Part shown: in pieces, positions 29,890 through 37,195 of the stretch
Position numbering within the stretch: position 1 is the stretch's first letter
How the letters are laid out: each line of letters begins with the position of its first letter
Source: Oceanisphaera pacifica
GTDB taxonomy: Bacteria; Pseudomonadota; Gammaproteobacteria; Enterobacterales; Aeromonadaceae
NCBI RefSeq assembly: GCF_017498065.1
Contig: NZ_JAGDFX010000017.1
Coordinates: 1 to 64,000, forward strand
Direction: 5' to 3'
DNA length: 64,000 nucleotides
The notes under the pieces: generated by a model
Seen by the model: only the letters and a program-made list of their open reading frames with translations
Database searches by the model: none
What the model was told of the DNA's origin: nothing
Translations under genes and position numbers: made by a program

Positions 29890-29907
29890 CAATCGGTTAA
29901 TCGATTG
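29890..29907. promoter_or_regulatory. Palindrome in the mnhA upstream region
   Basis: CAATCG and CGATTG flank GTTAAT in a very AT-rich stretch 70 bases before the mnhA start. It may be an operator for the antiporter operon; no regulator is known here. The rest of 29818-30073 shows only AT-rich sequence. Confidence 0.3.
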
Positions 29908-30032
29908 TTATAATATTATTTTTATAGTTGAAGATACTACAATTCGAGTTAACAAAAGGCAAGTAACGCTCTATGTTTAGCCCAACTTGCCACACTAATT
30001 GAGAGCTAGATCAAAGCTCGCAACAATAAAAC

Positions 30033-30060
30033 ATCTTGTATATTAACAAGATATAATACA
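30033..30060 (-). terminator. Weak AT-rich hairpin after thiD
   Basis: ATCTTGT and ACAAGAT pair over ATATTA about 20 bases past the thiD stop; the minus strand then reads GTTTTATTG. The stem is AT-rich, so it is a weak candidate. Confidence 0.4.
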
Positions 30061-30073
30061 TTTACCCTTCAAC

Positions 30074-30925
30074 TTACAATGCAAAAAAGTGCTCAACGGG
30101 TCCGCGTCCTTGGCCTATGCGCACACGACTACCAGCCAAAATAGCCTGATCAATATAACGTTTAGCACGCTCGGTCGCATCGCTCATGGTGAAGCCTTGC
30201 CCTAAATAACTCGCCAGTGCAGCAGATAAGGTACAACCCGTGCCGTGGGTGTTGGGCGTCATAATTCTAGGGGTATCAAAGCAGCGCACCTGATCGCCAT
30301 TTAGTAACCAATCGGGGCTACGATCTTCTTGTTGTAAGAAGCCCCCTTTTAATAATACAGCCCCACAATCTAGCTGACCTAACCCTGAGAACAAAGATTC
30401 AACATCCGTCATTTTTTGCGGCAACGTCGCTCCTAACAGCGCTGCTGCTTCCGGAAGATTAGGGGTAATCACATCAGCTAATGGTAATAGCTCTTCGCGT
30501 AGGCACTGCACTGCATCTTCGACTAACAACATATCGCCGTTGGCAGTGACCATCACCGGATCCACCACTAGGTGTGCAGGTTTATATTTGCGCAATGCCG
30601 ATGCAACCGTACCTATGGTCTCACTATCTCCCAACATACCCACTTTAACGGCGGTGACCGCTAAATCGCTAAATATCGCATCAAGTTGCGCTTCAATCAT
30701 GGCTTGTGGCGTTGGGTGTACTGCGCTAACACCTTGAGTATTTTGTGCCGTCAGTGCGGTAATCACCGAGCAGGCATAGCCACCCGTTGCTGAAATGGCT
30801 TTAATGTCTGCTTGTATACCAGCACCACCACTACAGTCAGATCCCGCAATGGTTAGGACTACCGGTTTTTGTTTATTAACATATCGCTCAGTAACGGCTT
30901 GAGCTTTAACAATATGATGGGGCAT
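30074..30925 (-). CDS. thiD: Hydroxymethylpyrimidine / phosphomethylpyrimidine kinase
   Basis: About 283 residues. It phosphorylates hydroxymethylpyrimidine twice in thiamine synthesis. TIAGSDCSGGAGIQADIKA, VVDPVMVTANGD, TPNLPEAAAL and NTHGTGCTLSAALA are all ThiD motifs. I chose the ATG at 30925, which has GAAGGAG upstream, over the in-frame TTG at 30961. A TPP riboswitch precedes it. The other thi genes are not beside it, so it seems to be a stand-alone, thiamine-regulated unit. Confidence 0.95.
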   Translation of the reverse strand: MPHHIVKAQAVTERYVNKQKPVVLTIAGSDCSGGAGIQADIKAISATGGYACSVITALTAQNTQGVSAVHPTPQAMIEAQLDAIFSDLAVTAVKVGMLGDSETIGTVASALRKYKPAHLVVDPVMVTANGDMLLVEDAVQCLREELLPLADVITPNLPEAAALLGATLPQKMTDVESLFSGLGQLDCGAVLLKGGFLQQEDRSPDWLLNGDQVRCFDTPRIMTPNTHGTGCTLSAALASYLGQGFTMSDATERAKRYIDQAILAGSRVRIGQGRGPVEHFFAL

Positions 30926-30974
30926 TTCCTTGGCTCCTTCGGGCGAAGAAACCACCGACAAGCTAAACGCTGCC

Positions 30975-31073
30975 CGTTAGTTTCCTACGCCAGCATTAAC
31001 TGGATCAGGTACCGCGGGTCCGGTGTACACCGTCTCAGCCTTTAATCGTTTAAATAAGGCCCCCCGACTAACA
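30975..31073 (-). promoter_or_regulatory. TPP riboswitch (THI element) controlling thiD
   Basis: Read on the minus strand, the element has GTTAGTC / ACTAACG closing the outer stem, the invariant CTGAGA near 31034-31040, ACCGGACCCG, CCTGATCCAG, and AATGCTGGCGTAGGAAAC. These are the conserved blocks of the thiamine-pyrophosphate aptamer. Between it and thiD a short stem CTTCG / CGAAG overlaps the GAAGGAG ribosome site, suggesting control of translation. Strand and position fit thiD alone. Confidence 0.95.
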
Positions 31074-31408
31074 ATGGGGCTGATAGTAACCATCTCACCC
31101 AAAAAAAGAAAGCCGTATCCCTTCGGGAGCTATCAGCTTGAAGCTCTAAGCCGTAAGTTAAAGATTAAGAATAAACACTAACGCTAGATCTGCAACAAAA
31201 CCCGCTAAACCCAAGTGAAAGGCAATGTTGAATTAAGAAGTTCATTCAACACTGTAATTCTGTCGTCCTCTTCACCCCTTACACCTCACCCATTACGGCT
31301 TTTTGTAGGCTAAAGCGGTGAATATCATTAGCCAGAAGTGAGTCGGTGTAAGCAACCGCTGCCTTTATATATACGCCACTATCGTCAACGAATACTCTAG
31401 TTCTTATC

Positions 31409-31483
31409 CTTTACCATTAAAGATCTCTTTCAGATTTAATCTCTGTTTTTCCGTGTTCTTCCGTGTATTCCGTGGCAGAAAAT
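31409..31483 (+). repeat. Dispersed repeat family 2, copy A
   Basis: It runs TTTACCATT, CTTTCAGATTTAATCTCT, TTTTTCCGTG, ATTCCGTGGCAGAAAA. The same ordered blocks are found at 35528-35598, inverted at 41911-41982, and in shorter form at 42252-42301 and inverted at 35415-35460. Confidence 0.75.
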
Positions 31484-31510
31484 ATTTAGCCTTTAAAGCT
31501 TTAGGGCGAG

Positions 31511-31530
31511 ATCCTGACCTTCGTCAGGAT
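31511..31530. repeat. Perfect 8-bp hairpin (ATCCTGAC ... GTCAGGAT)
   Basis: An 8-bp stem with a CTTC-type loop, lacking a T tract. It may be a small palindromic repeat unit rather than a terminator. Confidence 0.5.
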
Positions 31531-31538
31531 GACAGCAT

Positions 31539-31567
31539 AAAAAAACCGAACGTCTCAGTTCGGTTTT
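31539..31567 (-). terminator. Rho-independent terminator after polA
   Basis: AAAACCGAAC and GTTCGGTTTT pair over a short loop with flanking A and T tracts, 55 bases past the polA stop. Confidence 0.88.
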
Positions 31568-31620
31568 ATCTTTAACTTATTCTTTTTGGCTGGGCGCTTG
31601 GTGCTCGGCGCTGTTATTAG

Positions 31621-34359
31621 TTAATGCGCCTGATCCCAGTTGTCGCCTTCACCGGCTTCTACCAATAGCGGTACATCTATGCTGGCGGCCTGTTCCATTA
31701 ATTCGCAAATTTGTTGCTTAAACGATGCAACTTTATCTTCACGAATTTCAAAGATCAGCTCATCGTGTACCTGCATGATCATGCGTACATCATTATCTGC
31801 TTGCTCAGACAGCCAGTGTGCAACCTTGATCATGGCTTTTTTAATAATATCTGCCGCAGTTCCCTGCATAGGCGCGTTAATAGCGGCACGTTCGGCACCT
31901 TTACGACGCGCGCCGTTTTTAGCGTTAATTTCAGGTAAATATAAACGACGACCAAATAAAGTTTCTACATAACCTTTTTCTGCCGCCAAGGCGCGAGTCT
32001 CCTCCATGTATTTGAGCACACCGGGATAGCGCTCAAAGTAGATATCCATATAAGACTGAGACTCATGGCGTGGAATACCTAGCTGGCGAGATAAACCGAA
32101 GGCACTCATGCCATAAATAAGCCCAAAGTTAATCGCCTTAGCACGACGGCGCTGCTCTGTGGTAACGCTATCAAGATCAACGCCAAACACTTCGGCGGCG
32201 GTGGCCTTATGCACATCTAATCCCTTAGCAAAGGCATCAAGCAGGCCTTTGTCTTGAGACAAGTGCGCCATAATACGCAGTTCAATTTGCGAGTAATCCG
32301 CCGCCACAATTTTATAGCCCGGCTCGGCAATAAAGGCTTGGCGAATACGACGCCCTTCTGGGGTACGAATTGGAATATTTTGTAAGTTAGGATCTGAGGA
32401 CGATAAACGTCCGGTAGCGGCATTGGCCTGATGATAAGATGTGTGAATACGACCACTATGATCATTCACCATCTTCGGTAACTTGTCGGTATAAGTCGAC
32501 TTTAGCTTACTTAAACCGCGATATTCCATCAATAACTTAGGCAAGGGGTAATCTAGCGCCAGCTCTTGCAACACTTCTTCTGCAGTGGAGGGGGCGCCCT
32601 TAGGCGTTTTCTTTATAATGGGCAATTCAAGCTTAGTAAACAGCACTTCACCTAATTGTTTAGGCGAGCTTAAATTAAAGGGTTCACCAGCGAGCTCATG
32701 GGCTTTGTGCTCTAACTCTTTGAGGCGCTTGGCAATTTCATCACTCTGTATCGCCAATAATTGACTGTCTATCTTAACACCAGTGTATTCCATATCGGCC
32801 AAAATCTGTACCAGCGGCATTTCAATCTCATCGAATACCGCTTGTAACTCAGGCTCTGCCGCTAACTGCTCAGATAAATGATGATGTAAACGCAGTGTAA
32901 TATCAGCATCTTCTGCGGCATAAAATGCCGCTTCTTCCAGTGGAATTTGATTAAAGGTAAGCTGCTTAGCGCCTTTACCCGCAATGGCCTCGAAGGGTGT
33001 GGTGGCATGATTTAAGAAAAAATTAGCCATGCTGTCCATATCGTGACGGGTTTGCACTGAGTTCAGTACATAAGACTCCAACATGGTGTCTAGCCCAATA
33101 CCTTGCATATGAATACCGTGGTTTTTTAGCACATTGGCATCATATTTAAGATTTTGGCCCAGTTTTATCGGAACTTCAGCCTCTAATAATGGTTTTAAGG
33201 CCGCTAATACCACGGTTTCGCTTAACTGTTCTGGGGCATCTAAATAGTCGTGACCAAAGGGCACATAAGCCGCTTCACCAGCTTTAATGGCAAATGACAT
33301 CCCCACCACGCGCGCATCACGATAATTAAGGCTGGTGGTTTCGCTATCAAAAGCAAAATAGGGCGCCTTTTCTAGCCGCTTAACCCATTCTTGTAGCTCA
33401 GCCTCGGTTAAAATGGTGTGGTAATTTACTTCCATGGCAGGTACAACGGGTTTGGCATCCGCCTGTGCTTGTTCAGGGTCAAGTTCGGCCAACAAATTAC
33501 GAAACTCAAATTCTTGATACAAGGCTTTAAGGGCCTCAGTATCCGGCGGCGTTTGTACTAACTCTGCTGGGCCACAATGCAACTCAACATCTGTCTTAAT
33601 AGTGGCTAAAGTATAAGATAAGTCTAAGATCTCTTTATGTTCAGCGAACTTAGCAGCAAAACTCTTAGATCCACGAAAGCCCAGACTCGCCACTTTATCA
33701 AGCTGGCTAGCAATCTGCTCAATGGATCCTAACCCTTGCAGCAAGGCCAAGGCGGTTTTTTCACCCACACCCGGCATACCCGGAATGTTATCGACCTTAT
33801 CGCCCACCAACGCCAGTAGATCGATAATTAATTCGGGCGGTACGCCAAATTTATCGATCACACCGTCGCGATCCATAAACTCATTTTTCATGGTATCCAT
33901 CAATAGCACATGATCGGTCACCAACTGCGCCATATCTTTATCACCCGTGCTTATCACCACATCTAGCTGCTGCTCAGTGGCTTGGCGCGCCAAGGTACCA
34001 ATAACATCATCTGCCTCTACACCACTTTCTATAATTAAAGGCAGCCCCATGGCTTTAATGATGTTGTGGATAGGTTCAATTTGGCTACGCAAATCGTCCG
34101 GCATAGTAGGGCGCTGCGCTTTATATTCAGCGTACAGCTCATCACGAAATGTTTTGCCTTTAGCATCAAATATCACGGCAACTTGCGAGTCAGGAAACTG
34201 CTTATGCAAGCTGCGCAGCATATTGGTGACCACACGAATCGCACCACTGGGGCGGCCATCTGTGGTACGGAGATCAGCTTTTAAAGAAGCAAAATAGGCA
34301 CGGTAAAGATAAGAAGATCCATCTACTAGGATCAGAGGTTTAGAGGAAATGGCAGCCAT
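31621..34359 (-). CDS. polA: DNA polymerase I
   Basis: About 912 residues from the ATG at 34359 (E. coli 928). The three parts are present: 5'-3' exonuclease (LVDGSSYLYRAYFA, GVEADDVIGTLA), 3'-5' proofreading exonuclease with an intact DxE in FAFDSETTSL, and polymerase (DYSQIELRIMAH, INFGLIYGMS, VHDELIFEI). It fills gaps in repair and removes RNA primers. The upstream start at 34419 would add 20 unlikely residues. The region just upstream is unusual (see the DnaA/GATC cluster). Confidence 0.97.
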   Translation of the reverse strand: MAAISSKPLILVDGSSYLYRAYFASLKADLRTTDGRPSGAIRVVTNMLRSLHKQFPDSQVAVIFDAKGKTFRDELYAEYKAQRPTMPDDLRSQIEPIHNIIKAMGLPLIIESGVEADDVIGTLARQATEQQLDVVISTGDKDMAQLVTDHVLLMDTMKNEFMDRDGVIDKFGVPPELIIDLLALVGDKVDNIPGMPGVGEKTALALLQGLGSIEQIASQLDKVASLGFRGSKSFAAKFAEHKEILDLSYTLATIKTDVELHCGPAELVQTPPDTEALKALYQEFEFRNLLAELDPEQAQADAKPVVPAMEVNYHTILTEAELQEWVKRLEKAPYFAFDSETTSLNYRDARVVGMSFAIKAGEAAYVPFGHDYLDAPEQLSETVVLAALKPLLEAEVPIKLGQNLKYDANVLKNHGIHMQGIGLDTMLESYVLNSVQTRHDMDSMANFFLNHATTPFEAIAGKGAKQLTFNQIPLEEAAFYAAEDADITLRLHHHLSEQLAAEPELQAVFDEIEMPLVQILADMEYTGVKIDSQLLAIQSDEIAKRLKELEHKAHELAGEPFNLSSPKQLGEVLFTKLELPIIKKTPKGAPSTAEEVLQELALDYPLPKLLMEYRGLSKLKSTYTDKLPKMVNDHSGRIHTSYHQANAATGRLSSSDPNLQNIPIRTPEGRRIRQAFIAEPGYKIVAADYSQIELRIMAHLSQDKGLLDAFAKGLDVHKATAAEVFGVDLDSVTTEQRRRAKAINFGLIYGMSAFGLSRQLGIPRHESQSYMDIYFERYPGVLKYMEETRALAAEKGYVETLFGRRLYLPEINAKNGARRKGAERAAINAPMQGTAADIIKKAMIKVAHWLSEQADNDVRMIMQVHDELIFEIREDKVASFKQQICELMEQAASIDVPLLVEAGEGDNWDQAH

Positions 34360-34437
34360 GATGTCGTTCTCGTTAATGCGTTGGCCGCTAGCATGCCACA
34401 GCCAAGCTGTTGGCACCATGGTCGCCCTTAAACAGCC

Positions 34438-34592
34438 TGTGGATAACTCTGTGCAAAGGTGATCTTGATATGATCATAACTTCACAACCAAACTTTTAAA
34501 TATCAATAACTTAAGTATATCACCCCGATCTGTAGTTAAGATCTTATAATGTGTAAAAACTTTATTAACTATGATCTTAATAATCGATGATC
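34438..34592. other. DnaA-box and GATC-rich, AT-rich segment upstream of polA
   Basis: TGTGGATAA at 34438-34446 is a perfect DnaA box (TTATCCACA on the minus strand) and TGTGTAAAA at 34550-34558 is a second consensus match. Six GATC sites lie at 34461, 34472, 34527, 34540, 34573 and 34589. Four of them begin GATCT followed by AT-rich sequence, like the oriC 13-mers. It could be a DnaA/SeqA-controlled regulatory site or an origin-like element. polA is not the usual oriC neighbour, so I do not call it oriC. Confidence 0.45.
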
Positions 34593-34734
34593 GTATTAAT
34601 ATCACAAGGCAGGTGGCTATACCCAGCAGTCAGTAAACGCTAAGCTGGCAGGGTGAGAAGGTAAAGTACTTATCTGTTGTTCATCCTTTAATAGGTACCT
34701 TTCTCAAGCTATCCCTTTATACGAGGAGTTTATC

Positions 34735-35382
34735 ATGCAAAAAGTTGCCGTTATTTTAAGTGGTTGTGGTGTGTTTGATGGCTCAGAAATTCATGAAGCC
34801 GTGTTATGTATGCTGCATTTAACAAAGCAAGGCGCCAGCTATCAGTGCTTTGCCCCCGATAAACCTCAAGGCCAAGTCATTAATCACTTAAATAGTGAGC
34901 CGGAGCAAAGCAGCCGCAATACATTAATTGAAGCCGCACGTATTGCACGAGGCGACATTAAACCACTGACTGAGCTCAATGCTGAAGACTTTGATGCCCT
35001 GCTGTTACCCGGCGGTTTTGGGGTAGCAAAAACATTAAGTGATTTTGCTACCCAAGGGGCAGATGCCACAGTAGATGAGCAAGTGCTGGCGGCCTGTAAA
35101 GCCTTTGCTAGTGCGCGCAAGCCCGCAGGGTATTGCTGTATTGCACCAGTATTGATCCCTCGTGTTTATCCCGCTGGGGTAAAAGGCACCATAGGCACAG
35201 AAGCGGATGTGGCAGCAGCATTTTCTGCCATGGGCGGTGAGCATATTGGCTGTGTGGTAACAGATGTAGTAGAAGATGCCCGTTATCAAGTCATTTCTAC
35301 CCCAGCTTATATGTTGGCTGAAAACATTGCCGAAGCAGACATAGGTATCGGTAAGTTGGTAAAGCGCCTACTCGAAATGTAA
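34735..35382 (+). CDS. elbB: Isoprenoid biosynthesis glyoxalase ElbB
   Basis: 215 residues of the DJ-1/PfpI fold. GCGVFDGSEIHEAVLCML at the start, LLLPGGFGVAKTLSDFA, and GYCCIAPVLIP with the nucleophile-elbow cysteine are ElbB signatures. ElbB has weak glyoxalase activity; the link to isoprenoid synthesis comes from E. coli lycopene work. GAGGAG at 34722-34727 is a strong ribosome site. It is monocistronic as far as visible, divergent from polA. Confidence 0.95.
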   Translation: MQKVAVILSGCGVFDGSEIHEAVLCMLHLTKQGASYQCFAPDKPQGQVINHLNSEPEQSSRNTLIEAARIARGDIKPLTELNAEDFDALLLPGGFGVAKTLSDFATQGADATVDEQVLAACKAFASARKPAGYCCIAPVLIPRVYPAGVKGTIGTEADVAAAFSAMGGEHIGCVVTDVVEDARYQVISTPAYMLAENIAEADIGIGKLVKRLLEM

Positions 35383-35414
35383 AAACAGCGCCTAACTCAA
35401 TAGAGAGTACCGAT

Positions 35415-35598
35415 TTATTCGCAACGGAATCCACGGAACCCGCAGAAAAATTAAGATGAGATAAACTCGAAAAGTGACAAGATCATATTATAGTAAGACC
35501 TCTCTTTCTTCTGGCTTGGGGGTAGCTCTTACCATAAAAACCACTTTCAGATTTGCTCTCTATTTTTCTGCGTTTTTCTGCGGATTCCGTTGCAAAAA
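35415..35598. repeat. Inverted pair of dispersed repeat family 2 (copies B' and B)
   Basis: The left copy (35415-35460, minus orientation) begins CGCAACGGAATCCAC; the right copy (35528-35598, plus) ends GGATTCCGTTGCAAAA. The outer ends are therefore inverted repeats of each other, enclosing about 70 bases. The same outward arrangement is seen at 41911-42301. Confidence 0.7.
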
Positions 35599-35620
35599 TC
35601 TCTTTTTAAAGTGTTAGAAC

Positions 35621-35753
35621 AAAAAAAAGGCCAGCAAAACGCTGGCCTAAAAACTCTGGAAGCAATGTGAGCAATGTCGCGCTTTCAAAATCTGTCTCCA
35701 CTTACTACACAAAGAGTAAGATTGAGGAGCCTTCCATCAAAAGCAAGTTAACA
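35621..35753 (-). ncRNA. ryhB: RyhB iron-responsive small RNA
   Basis: On the minus strand the core GAAAGCGCGACATTGC continuing to TCACATTGCTTCCAG matches the conserved RyhB core almost base for base. It is followed by a GGCCAGC / GCTGGCC terminator hairpin and eight Ts. RyhB pairs with mRNAs for iron-using proteins under iron starvation, with Hfq. A 5' hairpin CTTAC / GTAAG precedes the core, making the RNA longer than E. coli RyhB. The 5' end is inferred from the Fur box and a GATAAT -10 at 35760-35765. Confidence 0.9.
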
Positions 35754-35754
35754 G

Positions 35755-35778
35755 TAACTATTATCATTTGTATTTGCA
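35755..35778 (-). promoter_or_regulatory. Fur box at the ryhB promoter
   Basis: The minus strand reads ACAAATGATAATAGTTACT, close to the Fur 19-mer GATAATGATAATCATTATC. It overlaps the likely -10 element, so Fe-Fur would block ryhB transcription. Confidence 0.7.
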
Positions 35779-35872
35779 AGTAAAGCTTCCCATCTTTATA
35801 TTTTATTTCTCTTTAACCGTATTCCTCGCAACTGAACTACACTGGGTTAGGTAACAACAAAAGGGGAATAGT

Positions 35873-36056
35873 ATGAATAAACACTGGTTATGGGGCCGCT
35901 ATATTGCTACCCAGCATGCTACTTGCTGATGAAGCCGAAGACGCCCACGTAGCAGTTACGCTGTTTGATTATGTGGCGACCTTAATTCGCCAATTGCAGG
36001 CTGGCGAACTGGGTAAGCTATTTCCCGAACCATTAGCCGGCTGGAAAGCAAACTAA
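35873..36056 (+). pseudogene. Frameshifted small secreted protein, about 60 residues
   Basis: AAGGGG sits before ATG at 35873. The frame begins MNKHWLWG and then stops early. One base further along, a second frame reads GAAILLPSMLLADEAEDAHVA to a TAA at 36056, i.e. the rest of a signal peptide (cut after LLA) plus a short acidic/helical mature part. Restoring one G in the GGGG run at about 35892 would join the halves into one protein. I do not recognise the family. It may be a true pseudogene or a one-base sequencing error. Confidence 0.45.
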
Positions 36057-36129
36057 ACTGTAAAGCAGATATACGTTCAACCAGGGTGCCTAAAATTAGC
36101 TTGCCTTTTCGATACTGTAGCTGACACAG

Positions 36130-37068
36130 TTAAGACGTTGGAGTTACCGCCGCTTGCTCTGTTAGTAGCTGTAAAAAAAGATCCTTCAATCGACTTTGAC
36201 GGCCATGACTGCGGGTAATAGCGGCAATGCCTAATGGATGACTTTTTTGCTCTGGGAGTATCGTCTTTAAACGTCCTTGCTCGACCCAGCGACGGGCAAA
36301 GTTTTCCGGCAAAAAGCCAACATAGTGACCCGATAATATAAGGGCCGCCCTTGGCTCATAATGATAAGCACGGCCCGCACTCCTTAACCCTTGCACTTGA
36401 GCACTTGCCTCGGGGTTGGTGTAGATACCCGGGTGAATAAACTTAGCATCTGCCAGCTTTTTTTCTAATACATTAGAGTCTTGCTCGTTAAACAGCGGAT
36501 GAGTGTCACTACAATATAAAAAACAACGCACCTGATAGAGTGGATGGTAGTCCAACCCATCTAAGTCCCTGTGGTAGTGAATAAACCCCACATCGGCATC
36601 TTCACTTAAAACCCGCCGTTCAATCTCACTCATTTGGGCGACATCGACACTTACATTTACTTCCGGTGCGACCTCTCCTAAGCGAGCAAAAACATCAACC
36701 ATTGAAAATTCATTTTCCAGCCATAAATTATCGCTAGACACAATTTTAAGCTCACCGCTTAGTTGCTCATGCAGCTCGTTTACCGAGTAACGAAATTCTT
36801 CTAACTTAGTGAATAGGCGCTTCGCGGATTCATAAACCACAGCCCCATCATCGGTTAATGCAAAGCCAGATCGCCCACGCCGACACAGCTTAAGCTTAAG
36901 TCGGCTTTCTAGATTAGACATATGAATACTAATAGTAGAACGACTGATGTTTAGCTCGGTTTCTGCCGCCGAAAACCCCCCGCACTCCACCACCGTCTTA
37001 AACAATTTAAGCAGGCGAATTTCGTAATCACCTATCTGACCCAATACTAGCCTGTTTGCATGACTCAT
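36130..37068 (-). CDS. LysR family transcriptional regulator
   Basis: 312 residues. The N-terminal winged helix (about 15-75) reads LLKLFKTVVECGGFSAAETELNISRSTISIHMSNLESRLKLKLC. The C-terminal ligand-binding domain follows. It is divergent from the dehydrogenase gene and probably controls it and the permease and transaminase beyond, in response to an omega-amino acid or semialdehyde. In Pseudomonas the bau genes for beta-alanine catabolism also have a LysR regulator (BauR), so it may be the counterpart; that is an inference from context. Confidence 0.92.
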   Translation of the reverse strand: MSHANRLVLGQIGDYEIRLLKLFKTVVECGGFSAAETELNISRSTISIHMSNLESRLKLKLCRRGRSGFALTDDGAVVYESAKRLFTKLEEFRYSVNELHEQLSGELKIVSSDNLWLENEFSMVDVFARLGEVAPEVNVSVDVAQMSEIERRVLSEDADVGFIHYHRDLDGLDYHPLYQVRCFLYCSDTHPLFNEQDSNVLEKKLADAKFIHPGIYTNPEASAQVQGLRSAGRAYHYEPRAALILSGHYVGFLPENFARRWVEQGRLKTILPEQKSHPLGIAAITRSHGRQSRLKDLFLQLLTEQAAVTPTS

Positions 37069-37123
37069 AGTTTTACAGCTCTCAATGTTAAAGTTTATAT
37101 GTAGCTATTTATAAAACTTTCAC

Positions 37124-37145
37124 TTGCAGGTTAACATGCCTGCAA
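37124..37145. promoter_or_regulatory. Inverted repeat, probable LysR-regulator operator
   Basis: TTGCAGG and CCTGCAA are perfect inverses with an 8-base spacer. They lie between the divergent LysR gene and the dehydrogenase gene, which is where an autoregulatory LysR site is expected. A second overlapping pair, CAGGTT and AACCTG, is nested in it. Confidence 0.5.
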
Positions 37146-37195
37146 CCTGTGGCCAATGTGATGCCACATATTTTTTAACATTTAGGGTGGTCATA

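Larger units (their letters stand above)
31074..31620. other. Long intergenic region between thiD riboswitch and polA
   Basis: No gene is seen. It contains a family-1 repeat stretch (31128-31160, GAGCTATCAGCTTGAAGC), one copy of the second dispersed repeat (31409-31483), a perfect hairpin ATCCTGAC / GTCAGGAT at 31511-31530, and the polA terminator. The thiD promoter should lie upstream of 31073. Confidence 0.6.

Noticed and set aside
30926-30961. Upstream TTG start for thiD
   Set aside because: It would put the start next to the aptamer without a ribosome site; ATG at 30925 has a good one.
31511-31530. Terminator at the ATCCTGAC hairpin
   Set aside because: No T tract on either strand; more like a small palindromic repeat.
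31074-31620. Spot 42 (spf) RNA downstream of polA, as in E. coli
   Set aside because: Neither the conserved 5' sequence nor its terminator is seen here, and engB is not adjacent to polA.
34438-34592. Chromosomal origin oriC
   Set aside because: Only two to three DnaA boxes, and the neighbours polA and elbB are not the usual ones (mnmG, mioC, dnaA); recorded as an origin-like cluster instead.
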